Below, in pieces: positions 1 to 6,148 of a stretch of DNA of 11,931 nucleotides (position 1 is the stretch's first letter; each line of letters begins with the position of its first letter). Source of the DNA: Bryobacteraceae bacterium (GTDB lineage Bacteria > Acidobacteriota > Terriglobia > Bryobacterales > Bryobacteraceae). Both the position numbers and the translations under genes were made by a program. Under the pieces are notes generated by a model that saw only the letters and a program-made list of their open reading frames with translations, was not told where the DNA came from and ran no database searches. The stretch spans positions 1-11,931 of the forward strand of contig JASHQT010000284.1 in assembly GCA_030039005.1 (NCBI GenBank), given 5' to 3'.

Positions 1-679
1 CGCGCCCTGCGAGCGCGCGCGACAACGCCTCCACGTCGTGGCCGTCCACGTCCGCCACGCGCCATCCGAACGAGCGCCATTTCTCGGCCAGCGGTTCGAG
101 CGTTGTCACTGACGTCACCGGCCCGTCTACCTGCGAATTGTTGGCGTCGATCACCGCAATCAAACGGCCCATGCGATCGCGATGGTGCGACGCGAACATC
201 GCCGCTTCCCACACCTGGCCTTCTTCCATCTCGCCGTCGCTCAGGAACGCCCAGGTATCGCGCTTCTCGCCCGCATAGTGCGCCGCAAGCGCGAATCCGA
301 TCGCGCCCGACAATCCCTGGCCCAGCGATCCACATACCAGATCCACCAGCGGGGTGCGCTCGGTCCCGATCGCTTCGAGCTCGGATCCATCGGCGCCGTA
401 CGTCGCCAGTACCGCGGGCTCGAGCAGCCCCACTTCGGCCGCGACGGCATAGAGGGCGATCACGTAATGTCCCGGCGACAAGACAAACCGGTCCCGGCCG
501 AAATCGAGAAGCCCGCCGCCGAACAGCACCGCGAAGATCTCGGCTGACGACAACGCCTGCCCCAGATAACCGAAGCCTTGAATCGCGACCATGCGCGTCG
601 CGTTCAAACGAATGCGCGCGGCCAAACGGCGCAGCGCGCGATAATCATCGCGCGCGAACGTCTTCATCACGCGATCCAT
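1..679 (-). CDS. Transketolase, N-terminal subunit (partial, runs off left edge)
   Basis: This is the thiamine-diphosphate/Mg-binding half of a split transketolase, a cytoplasmic enzyme moving two-carbon ketol units between sugar phosphates. About 226 residues are present and the 3' end lies outside the window; the family is usually about 270-280 aa. Numbering from the ATG at 679, visible motifs are GSLGQGLSGA (117-126), DGEMEEGQVWEAAMFA (148-163) and the metal-ligand region IDANNSQVDG (177-186). His71 is kept in SPGHY, where relatives usually read SKGHA; SDGE replaces the usual GDGE. The start is uncertain. In-frame GTG at 700, ATG at 679 and ATG at 667 are all possible and none has a clear Shine-Dalgarno. 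The N-terminal helix of relatives favours one of the two ATGs. The upstream dehydrogenase stops at 710, so the two genes are probably cotranscribed. The C-terminal (pyrimidine-binding) subunit would be expected just beyond position 1. Confidence 0.9.
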   Translation of the reverse strand, partial: MDRVMKTFARDDYRALRRLAARIRLNATRMVAIQGFGYLGQALSSAEIFAVLFGGGLLDFGRDRFVLSPGHYVIALYAVAAEVGLLEPAVLATYGADGSELEAIGTERTPLVDLVCGSLGQGLSGAIGFALAAHYAGEKRDTWAFLSDGEMEEGQVWEAAMFASHHRDRMGRLIAVIDANNSQVDGPVTSVTTLEPLAEKWRSFGWRVADVDGHDVEALSRALAGR

Positions 680-709
680 AGCCGGGTGCGCTGTTTCCAC
701 AATGCGAAA

Positions 710-1591
710 TTATTTCACAACTCCGGCCATCCGCGCGACCACTTCAAACACGACGGCGAAATCTTTATCAGCGAAGCCCATCGCGCGCGCCGCGGTCAGC
801 ATCTCGTTGCCCATCGCGGCCGCACTCAGCGGAACATCCACCTGGCGCCCGAGTTCGAGCGCCAGCAGCATGTCCTTCTGCATCATGTTTACGTTGAACC
901 ACGCTTCTTCCGGCATTTGAAGCACGAACGGCCCACGATATTGCAGCATGGGCGAAGCGACGGCGCTGTTGGTGAGAATGTCCACCGCGATCTCGCGCGG
1001 AATCCCGCTCTTCTCCGCCAGCAGAATGGCTTCCGAGAACGCGAGCAGTTGCACCGGCAGATTCAGGTTCGCCGCGATCTTCATCACCAGCGCCTGTCCG
1101 TTCTCTCCCACGCGTGTGATTTTCTTTCCGATGTCCGCCAGAATCGGCTTCACACGCTCGAAAGTTTCCAGCCGCCCTCCCACCATGATGGAGAGCCTGC
1201 CTTGCTGCAGCGTAAGCAAGCTGCCCAGCACCGGGGCATCCAGCATGTCGCCGCCCTTCTCCCGCACCTTTTCGGCCAGCGCACGGCTCACCGCCGGACT
1301 CACCGTGCTCATATCCACCAGCACCTTGCCGGACGTGATCCCGGCCAGCATCCCGTTGTCGCCTTCGGCGATTTCAGTGAGCGCGGCGGAATTCGTAATC
1401 ATCGAGAGCGTCACCTCCGCCGCCTCGCAAACTTCGCGCGGCGAGTGCGCCAATTTCATGCCTTTGCCGCACAGCCATTCGCACTTCGAACGCGTCCGGT
1501 TGTAGCCCGTAACGCTGTGGCCCTGTTGCAGAAGCCGGTCGACCATATTTCCGCCCATCGCGCCCAGGCCGACAAATCCGATGTTCGCCAT
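710..1591 (-). CDS. NAD(P)-dependent beta-hydroxyacid dehydrogenase (3-hydroxyisobutyrate dehydrogenase/GarR family)
   Basis: This 293-residue soluble enzyme has the normal length for the family that reversibly oxidises beta-hydroxyacids such as 3-hydroxyisobutyrate or tartronate semialdehyde products. The Rossmann motif GLGAMGGNM is at residues 8-16. The substrate loop DAPVLGS is at 118-124, the catalytic lysine is Lys171 (VMKIAANLNL, with Asn175), and the cofactor-side Lys239-Asp240 lies in the all-helical C-terminal domain. The loop is atypical: most relatives read DAPVSGG, and here the substrate-contacting Ser is Leu122. The true substrate may therefore differ from both named examples. 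The start is well supported, because GGGGAGGA lies about 5 nt before the ATG. The gene follows the permease stop by 24 bp and precedes the transketolase half, suggesting one transcript. Succinic-semialdehyde/glyoxylate reductase-like activity is an alternative. Family membership is sure; substrate is not. Confidence 0.9.
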   Translation of the reverse strand: MANIGFVGLGAMGGNMVDRLLQQGHSVTGYNRTRSKCEWLCGKGMKLAHSPREVCEAAEVTLSMITNSAALTEIAEGDNGMLAGITSGKVLVDMSTVSPAVSRALAEKVREKGGDMLDAPVLGSLLTLQQGRLSIMVGGRLETFERVKPILADIGKKITRVGENGQALVMKIAANLNLPVQLLAFSEAILLAEKSGIPREIAVDILTNSAVASPMLQYRGPFVLQMPEEAWFNVNMMQKDMLLALELGRQVDVPLSAAAMGNEMLTAARAMGFADKDFAVVFEVVARMAGVVK

Positions 1592-1615
1592 CTGATCCTC
1601 CCCTTCGTGACGCGC

Positions 1616-4054
1616 TCACTCCTGACGGAGTGCGACCAGCGGATCCACGCGCATTGCACGGCGCGCGGGAATGTAACTGGCCAGCGCGGCCACGGCCGCA
1701 AACACAACAGCGCTCGCGGCGAACGCCCACGGCTCAGTGGGACTCACATGATAAAGCTGGCTCGCGATCAAATGCGCCGCGGCCACGGACGCCGCCAGCC
1801 CGATCGCGATTCCCGCCAGCGCCATGCCCAGCCCCTGCCGCAGCACCAGCCGTAAAATATCGGAGCGCTCGGCGCCGAGCGCGATGCGCACGCCCATCTC
1901 GCTGGTTCTCTCGGCCACCGAATAGGCGATCACTCCGTAGATGCCGATCGCGGCCAATAGCAGCGCCGCTCCCGATAACGTGCCGATCAGCGACGTCGTA
2001 AAGCGCGGCTGCGCGGCGGCCGCATCCAAGACTTCATCCATGGTGCGGACCAGCGTGACGGGCTGATCGCGATCCGTGGCCGATACTGCGTCATGAATGG
2101 ATGCGGCAATCTTGTGCGGATCGCCCGCGCTGCGCACAATCAGGTTCATCGATGCCCAGGGGAGTTGCGCGAACGGCAAATAGATTTCGGGCTGCACATC
2201 AGCGGCGAGGCCGGTATTGCGGAGGTCGCCCAGCACGCCCACCACCTCCACCGGATCGGTCTGCCGTCCGAGCAAAATGTGTTTGCCAATGGGATTGTCT
2301 TCGGGCCAATAACGCCGCGCCAGCGTTGCGTTGACCAGCGCCACGCGGCGATCGTTCGCTCCGTCGTGCTCGCTGAAGTCGCGCCCGCGTAGCAACGGGA
2401 CGCGCAGCGTTCCAACATATCCGGGCGTAAATGTTTGAATGTTGAAGAGCGGGCGCTGCGCCAGCGGCACCGCCGGCTGTCCTTCGGGCAGAGCCGGCGA
2501 AAAGCGCGTGGGATAAGCCGGCAAGGCCGAAGCCATCGCGGCCGATTCCACGCCGGGTACGCTGCGAGCCTGGCGCAGCAGCTCATCGAAAAACGCGATC
2601 ATCTGGGATTTGGTGGCGTAGCGCGCGGGTGGCAGTTCGATGTTCATCGTCAGCAAGCCGTGCGCATCGAATCCCGGCGCCGCGTCGCGCAGTTGCACGA
2701 AATTGCGCACCAGCAGGCTGGCCCCCACCAGCAAGATCGTCGAAAGCGCCACTTGCGCCACCACCAGCAGTCGCAGCAGCGCGTTGCGCTCGCGCCCCGG
2801 CGTCGAGCCACGGCCTTCGGCGCGCAGCACCGCGTTCAAATCGCCGCGCGAAAACTGGATGGCGGGCGCCAGCCCGAACAGCAGCCCCGCGACAATCGAA
2901 ATGCCCAGGGTGAACCACAGGACGCGCGCGTCCATGCCGATCCCAGCGCCGCGCGGCAGCGAATCGCCCGCCAGCGCGACAATCAGGCGCGTGCCCCAGG
3001 CGCTCAGCAAGGCTCCGGCAGCGCCGCCCGCCAGGGCGAGAATCACGCTTTCAGTCAGAAGTTGGCGGATCAGCCGTCCGCGCCCAGCGCCCAAGGCCGA
3101 CCGCAGCGCCGTCTCCCGGCGGCGGCCCAGCCCGTGCGCCAGCAAAAGGCTCGCCACGTTCCCGCAGGCGATCAGCAACACCAGGGATACCGCGCCGAAT
3201 AGAATCAACACGGCTGGGCGATAGTTCGCCACCACGTCGTCGCGGAGCCGGTCAGCCCGCACCGTCGTATCGATATCCGGGAACCCGGGCCGCTCTCCGC
3301 GATATCGGATCGAGAGCGCATCCATCTCCGTCCGCGCCTGCGCCAGGCTCACGCCCGGGATAAGCCGGCCCACGGCCAACAGAAATCCCGCGCCGGCCTG
3401 GATCTGCTGCGGCGTGGCCAGATTCAAATCGAACACGCGCGGGGCGATCAGATCGATGCGGGGTCCCACCAAATCGAAGCGGAAGTTGGGTGGAAGCACG
3501 CCGATGATGGTGTAGGGCTTCTGATCCAAAGTGATTTCGCGGCCCAGCACCGCCGGATCGGCGTGAAAGCGGCGGCGCCACATCGCATCGCTGAGCAGCA
3601 CCACCAGTGGACCGCCCGGCTGGTCTTCCTGCGGCGTGAACCTTCGGCCCAGCGCGGGCCGGACACCGACGACGGGCAAGAAATTCCAGGTGACTCGCGC
3701 GGCCTGGGCTTGCTCAGGATTGTCCGCGCCGGTTACGTTGAAGGCTTCCTGGGTAACCGCGGCGACTCCAGAAAACGAGCGGCTCTCGCGCTTGATCTGC
3801 TCAAAGTGCGGCCAGGAGAAGAAGCCCACGCTGAACTGCCTGAACCGCACGCCGTTCTTCTGCGCCGCCAGAAGCACCAACCGTTCCGGCTGCGTATATG
3901 GCAGGGGCCGCAGCAGCAACGCATCGGCCACGCTGAAAATCGCTGTGTTGGCTCCAATCCCGATCGCGATGGTCAAAACCGCCACCACCGTAAATCCCGG
4001 CCGGCGCGCAATCGCGCGCAACGCCTGGCGAAGTTCCCCGGGGAAAATTGTCAT
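1616..4054 (-). CDS. ADOP-type ABC transporter permease (doubled MacB periplasmic core + FtsX)
   Basis: This 812-residue inner-membrane protein has two tandem units, each a MacB-like periplasmic core followed by an FtsX permease domain. Predicted membrane segments lie near residues 21-43, 282-306, 334-361, 378-400, 427-447, 688-712, 740-763 and 775-795. The N-terminus (RRPGFTVVAVLTIAIGIGAN) and the C-terminal signature ARRAMRVDPLVALR are typical. The arrangement matches the 'acidobacterial duplicated orphan permeases', which occur in many copies per genome, usually without an adjacent ATPase; none is in this window. The protein lacks the extra cytoplasmic N-terminal segment found in many relatives. 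MacB relatives act as mechanotransmitters exporting peptides, antibiotics or lipoproteins; the substrate here is unknown. The start chosen is the ATG at 4054. A GTG at 4078 would add eight residues. Neither has a strong ribosome site. It heads the run with the dehydrogenase and transketolase half. Confidence 0.92.
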   Translation of the reverse strand: MTIFPGELRQALRAIARRPGFTVVAVLTIAIGIGANTAIFSVADALLLRPLPYTQPERLVLLAAQKNGVRFRQFSVGFFSWPHFEQIKRESRSFSGVAAVTQEAFNVTGADNPEQAQAARVTWNFLPVVGVRPALGRRFTPQEDQPGGPLVVLLSDAMWRRRFHADPAVLGREITLDQKPYTIIGVLPPNFRFDLVGPRIDLIAPRVFDLNLATPQQIQAGAGFLLAVGRLIPGVSLAQARTEMDALSIRYRGERPGFPDIDTTVRADRLRDDVVANYRPAVLILFGAVSLVLLIACGNVASLLLAHGLGRRRETALRSALGAGRGRLIRQLLTESVILALAGGAAGALLSAWGTRLIVALAGDSLPRGAGIGMDARVLWFTLGISIVAGLLFGLAPAIQFSRGDLNAVLRAEGRGSTPGRERNALLRLLVVAQVALSTILLVGASLLVRNFVQLRDAAPGFDAHGLLTMNIELPPARYATKSQMIAFFDELLRQARSVPGVESAAMASALPAYPTRFSPALPEGQPAVPLAQRPLFNIQTFTPGYVGTLRVPLLRGRDFSEHDGANDRRVALVNATLARRYWPEDNPIGKHILLGRQTDPVEVVGVLGDLRNTGLAADVQPEIYLPFAQLPWASMNLIVRSAGDPHKIAASIHDAVSATDRDQPVTLVRTMDEVLDAAAAQPRFTTSLIGTLSGAALLLAAIGIYGVIAYSVAERTSEMGVRIALGAERSDILRLVLRQGLGMALAGIAIGLAASVAAAHLIASQLYHVSPTEPWAFAASAVVFAAVAALASYIPARRAMRVDPLVALRQE

Positions 4055-4087
4055 AGTTCTATTGCCAGCGTACGACACAATAAGATT

Positions 4088-4390
4088 ATGAACGTCATCG
4101 CGGACTTGTGCGTCGTCCCCATCGGAATTGGGGTTTCCGTCTCAAAAGAAATCGCGCTCTGTGAGCGCATCCTCGCCGAAGCGGGACTCAAAACGCGGCT
4201 GCACGCCTACGGAACCAACATCGAGGGCGATTGGGACCAGGTGTTTGCGGCGGTGAAGCGCTGCCACGAAGCTCTACACGCCTCAGGCGTCCCGCGCATT
4301 TCCACCACGATGAAATTCGGGACGCGCACGGATCGCGAGCAGACCATGGAAGAAAAAGTCGCTAGCGTGGAGCGCAAACTCGGCGCGTGA
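4088..4390 (+). CDS. MTH1187/UPF0045-family thiamine-binding-type protein
   Basis: This 100-residue protein belongs to the small ferredoxin-like-fold family of MTH1187, TM0486 and yeast Ecm15 (Pfam thiamine_BP), whose structures or relatives bind thiamine or its hydroxymethylpyrimidine moiety. The signature is clear: VVPIGIGVSVSKEI at residues 9-22, YGTNIEGDWDQVF at 41-53, then RISTTMKFGTRTDR at 70-83. The length is full for the family and there is no signal peptide, so it is cytoplasmic. The reading frame is open far upstream, but that stretch is antisense to the permease; homology begins exactly at this ATG. There is no Shine-Dalgarno, and only 33 bp separate it from the divergent permease start, so the leader must be very short. 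A link to the TPP-dependent transketolase across the divergent junction is possible but unproven. The stop lies 7 bp from the stop of the convergent 78-aa gene. Confidence 0.88.
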   Translation: MNVIADLCVVPIGIGVSVSKEIALCERILAEAGLKTRLHAYGTNIEGDWDQVFAAVKRCHEALHASGVPRISTTMKFGTRTDREQTMEEKVASVERKLGA

Positions 4391-4397
4391 CTCGCCG

Positions 4398-4634
4398 TTA
4401 ATACACTCTGCACTCCCTCCAGCGGGTTCGCTCGAGCAACGCCTCGGTCAGTGGTATGCCCGCTTCCTTTGCGGCCCACATGCAGGCGTGTTGCTTGGCC
4501 TCCTCCAGCGATTCACAAATGTCATTCAGGGGTGTGAGGAAGTATCCAGTCCCCCGGAGGGACACGGACCATCGGTCATTCGGTGTTTTTGCCAGAACCA
4601 GCTCGTATCCGGCTACCTCGGCGCAGATCGTCAC
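4398..4634 (-). CDS. Small hypothetical protein, 78 aa
   Basis: I do not recognise this protein. It is short, soluble-looking and balanced in composition, with no signal peptide or membrane segment. It has a beta-rich first half (YELVLAKTPNDRWSVSLRG, about residues 10-28) and an acidic helix SLEEAKQHACMWAAKEAG at 42-59. Its composition is not that of the Arg/Pro/Ala-rich antisense frames common in this GC-rich DNA, which supports a real gene. The start is a GTG. The best ribosome-site match (AGGAG) lies about 16 nt upstream, longer than usual, and no other canonical start is in frame between them, so the exact N-terminus is uncertain. It lies 75 bp downstream of the secreted 109-aa gene and could share its transcript. 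It ends almost against the thiamine-binding-type gene. Confidence 0.6.
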   Translation of the reverse strand: MTICAEVAGYELVLAKTPNDRWSVSLRGTGYFLTPLNDICESLEEAKQHACMWAAKEAGIPLTEALLERTRWRECRVY

Positions 4635-4709
4635 AGGCGGAAGTTGTACTCTCCTGCCGATACATCGGACGCGCGCCGTAAGAGGTTTAGCGTGAGCGCG
4701 GAAGCGCGG

Positions 4710-5039
4710 CTACTGCCCCAGCTTCACCTGAGTATTGGAGTCGCCGAGATCGATCGCCTGGATGGTATCCATCCCGCCCTGGTTGGCGGTCTCGACCGTC
4801 GTATAGCTGAATTTCTTGTCAACATTTTGGACCGTGGCGGGAACAGTGACCGATTTGTTGTGGCTGTCGGTGAAGACCGCCTGGGAACCTTCGACTTTGA
4901 GCTTATACTCGCCGGGCTGTAATTCGACAGTTCCGGCTTTGGCCGGCGCTTGAATATCGATTTGGTAGGTCTTGGCTGAGGCAAGGGCTACGGTCGACAT
5001 GGCAACCGCGCCAGCGATTAAAAACGATCTTACATTCAT
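4710..5039 (-). CDS. Small secreted protein of unknown function, 109 aa
   Basis: A Sec signal peptide covers residues 1-22 (basic start, hydrophobic FLIAGAVAMSTVALA, cleavage after ASA). It is followed by a mature domain of about 87 residues, rich in Thr, Val and Gln and predicted to be all-beta. The pattern of alternating strands (KTYQIDIQAP, GTVELQPGEYKLKVEG, AVFTDSHNKSVTVPATV) resembles a group of short exported beta-proteins that I associate with acidobacteria and for which I know no function. There are no cysteines or obvious catalytic motif. The start is secure: AAGGAGG lies 5 nt before the ATG. The ribosome site is also the 3' arm of a perfect 7-bp hairpin (see 5046-5063), so translation may be regulated. 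The gene is divergent from the molybdopterin oxidoreductase across a 146-bp intergenic region. Confidence 0.8.
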   Translation of the reverse strand: MNVRSFLIAGAVAMSTVALASAKTYQIDIQAPAKAGTVELQPGEYKLKVEGSQAVFTDSHNKSVTVPATVQNVDKKFSYTTVETANQGGMDTIQAIDLGDSNTQVKLGQ

Positions 5040-5045
5040 CTGGGC

Positions 5046-5063
5046 CTCCTTACATCTAAGGAG
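5046..5063 (-). promoter_or_regulatory. Hairpin enclosing the Shine-Dalgarno of the 109-aa secreted gene
   Basis: Read on the minus strand, the leader is CTCCTTA-GATG-TAAGGAG, a perfect 7-bp stem with a 4-nt loop, followed by GCCCAG and the start codon. The 3' arm is the ribosome binding site itself, so the folded RNA would hide it. The loop also carries ATG followed at once by TAA, a minimal start-stop codon pair. The base pairing is seen directly; a regulatory role is inference. Confidence 0.5.
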
Positions 5064-5091
5064 ACGAATGGAAATGCCCCAAGTTAGCGAA

Positions 5092-5097
5092 ATTATG
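5092..5097 (-). promoter_or_regulatory. Possible -10 element for the 109-aa secreted gene
   Basis: CATAAT on the minus strand matches the sigma70 -10 consensus at five of six positions and would give a leader of about 45 nt. The only -35-like hexamer nearby (TTGTAA) is 20 bp away, too far for a standard promoter, so this is weak. Confidence 0.25.
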
Positions 5098-5167
5098 TAA
5101 AGGATTTGTAGCCGCCCTTACAATATGGAGCCGGCGGAGGCGAAATCACAGCACTTCTTCCGAATGT

Positions 5168-5177
5168 GCTATATATT
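5168..5177 (+). promoter_or_regulatory. Possible -10 region giving a leaderless transcript
   Basis: The A/T-rich stretch GTGCTATATATT sits in GC-rich DNA and contains a TGn-type extended -10 (TGCTATAT). Transcription would start only a few bases before the ATG at 5186, which has no Shine-Dalgarno. That is consistent with a leaderless mRNA. No convincing -35 is visible. Confidence 0.3.
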
Positions 5178-5185
5178 GGCTGCCG

Positions 5186-5707
5186 ATGTCAGGCCTGCGC
5201 GAGGAATCGCCTACCGTCAGTTCCGATCCGGAGCCAGATCCAAAAACCATCGTCTTACGCGTTGGCGGTCTGGTCGCGGAACCTCTCAACCTGACACGAG
5301 GCGGCCTGGAGCGATTACCCCAGCACGATTTCACCGGGGATTTCGTCTGTCTCGAAGGCTGGAGCGTTCCGAACGTGCGATGGGGTGGGGTTCTATTGGA
5401 AACCGTGCTGGAACTCGCGAAACCCGCTCGTGGCGCGCGCTACGTTCAGGCCAGCGCCGGAGAGTTCGGTCTCTCCTTACCCATGGACCGCGCGGGCCGC
5501 GTGTTGCTTGCCATCCGTATGCACGATCGAGCGTTGAACGCCGCGCGCGGAGGGCCGGTCCGTCTGGTGGTCCCCCAGGGCGATTGCTTCATGCAGATCA
5601 AATGGCTGGATCGCCTGGAACTGCGTGCGGAACCGGGCGCCAATACCGCCGAGCGGATCGCTCTCGGCCGGATCGCCACCAACCGGGGCCAGAACCCCGG
5701 CGCATGA
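5186..5707 (+). CDS. Single-domain molybdopterin oxidoreductase (sulfite oxidase/MsrP-like fold)
   Basis: This 173-residue protein consists almost entirely of one oxidoreductase molybdopterin-binding domain, as in sulfite oxidase, plant nitrate reductase and MsrP. The signature is FVCLEGWSVPNVRWGGVLL (residues 53-71), with Cys55 in the position of the conserved molybdenum ligand. SLPMDRAG and the sheet GGPVRLVVPQG follow, then IKWLDRLEL. There is no Tat or Sec signal, unlike MsrP, and no dimerisation, heme or membrane domain, so it is predicted to be cytoplasmic. Relatives usually read something like GKYGYKSIKW before the IKW motif; here it is GDCFMQIKW, which adds a second cysteine. The substrate is unknown. 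The start is the first ATG of a frame that fits the domain; no ribosome site precedes it. An overlapping plus-strand frame (5125-5781) was discarded as a shadow. Confidence 0.82.
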   Translation: MSGLREESPTVSSDPEPDPKTIVLRVGGLVAEPLNLTRGGLERLPQHDFTGDFVCLEGWSVPNVRWGGVLLETVLELAKPARGARYVQASAGEFGLSLPMDRAGRVLLAIRMHDRALNAARGGPVRLVVPQGDCFMQIKWLDRLELRAEPGANTAERIALGRIATNRGQNPGA

Positions 5708-5732
5708 CGTCGGGCCCCACCGAGTGGTGTAG

Positions 5733-5738
5733 TATAAT
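5733..5738 (+). promoter_or_regulatory. Consensus -10 (TATAAT) upstream of the small secreted Cys protein
   Basis: A perfect TATAAT lies 54 bp before the ATG at 5792. No good -35 is found at 16-18 bp (the sequence there is around TCGGGC). The nearest TGACG-type match is too far away. The predicted transcription start falls around 5744-5746, essentially at the start of the 12-codon leader ORF. Confidence 0.45.
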
Positions 5739-5742
5739 TCCC

Positions 5743-5781
5743 ATGAGTTGCCCAGCGGTGAGTTGCCCCAGCGGCTCATGA
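5743..5781 (+). other. Possible 12-codon leader ORF on a tandem repeat
   Basis: An ATG at 5743 opens a frame encoding MSCPAVSCPSGS that stops at TGA 5779-5781. The TGA overlaps the ribosome site AGGAG (5781-5785) of the next gene. The DNA is a tandem near-repeat: GAGTTGCCCAGCGG, then GAGTTGCCCCAGCGG. It is bounded by the inverted repeat CATGAG/CTCATG (5742-5747 and 5775-5780), which could fold. No ribosome site precedes this ATG, so it would have to be read as a leaderless start. Translation is a guess; the repeat is seen directly. Confidence 0.3.
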
Positions 5782-5791
5782 GGAGACGAAC

Positions 5792-6088
5792 ATGAAAAAG
5801 ATCACAGTAATCGGATTGATGACCGTAGGCCTCGCCGCGAGCGCCTTGGCGGCCGAGTTCAAGGGATTCGTCGAAGACACGGCCTGCGCGAACAAGCCCG
5901 AAATGAAGGGCGATTCCGAATGCGCGAAAAAGTGCATCAAGAATGGTTCCCCGGCGGTCCTGGTGACCGAAGACGGCAAAGTCTACAAGATCGCCAATCA
6001 GGACAAAATCGTCGCCATGGCCGGCATGAACGTCACTGTAAACGGCAAGCTAAAGGGCGACACGCTCACCGTCGCGAGCGTGAAGTAA
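5792..6088 (+). CDS. Small secreted cysteine-containing protein, 98 aa (DUF5818-like)
   Basis: A Sec signal peptide covers residues 1-20 (MKK, a hydrophobic core, then SALA). The mature part of about 78 residues starts with GFVEDTACA and carries Cys32, Cys44 and Cys48, the last two in a CAKKC (CX3C) arrangement near Met38. A compact beta region follows: AVLVTEDGKVYKIANQDKI, then AGMNVTVNGKLKGDTLTVASV. This layout matches small exported proteins that I associate with acidobacteria; I recall the name DUF5818 with limited confidence. The function is unknown; metal binding or an extracytoplasmic redox role is only suggested by the cysteines. The start is secure: AGGAG lies 6 nt before the ATG. 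It follows the molybdopterin gene by 84 bp but probably has its own promoter (TATAAT at 5733). It converges with the aldehyde dehydrogenase. Confidence 0.8.
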   Translation: MKKITVIGLMTVGLAASALAAEFKGFVEDTACANKPEMKGDSECAKKCIKNGSPAVLVTEDGKVYKIANQDKIVAMAGMNVTVNGKLKGDTLTVASVK

Positions 6089-6119
6089 ACCAACCTACAG
6101 GCTGCTGTCTGGAAACTGG

Positions 6120-6142
6120 GCCGCGCGCGTCAAGCACGCGGC
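6120..6142. terminator. Possible bidirectional terminator hairpin between convergent genes
   Basis: GCCGCG (6120-6125) and CGCGGC (6137-6142) form a perfect 6-bp stem around an 11-nt loop in the 60-bp gap between two converging genes. No long T-run follows on either strand, so it is at best a weak intrinsic terminator. Confidence 0.35.
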
Positions 6143-6148
6143 TTCAGA

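Noticed and set aside
578..1855. 425-residue open frame on the plus strand
   Set aside because: It is antisense to the dehydrogenase and the permease end. Its composition is extremely rich in Arg, His and Gln, with no recognisable domain; a GC-driven shadow.
3563..4087. N-terminal extension of the thiamine-binding-type frame
   Set aside because: The extension is antisense to the permease. Family homology starts at the ATG at 4088.
4657..4668. Palindrome CCGATACATCGG upstream of the 78-aa gene
   Set aside because: Arms of only 5 bp with a 2-bp centre are likely by chance. No second copy or promoter context supports an operator.
4488..4922. 144-residue plus-strand frame
   Set aside because: It is antisense to two minus-strand genes, one with a clear signal peptide and ribosome site. 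No domain is seen.
5125..5781. 218-residue plus-strand frame
   Set aside because: It overlaps the molybdopterin gene in another frame and is Arg/Gly/Pro-rich. Only its last 12 codons were kept, as a separate leader-ORF candidate.
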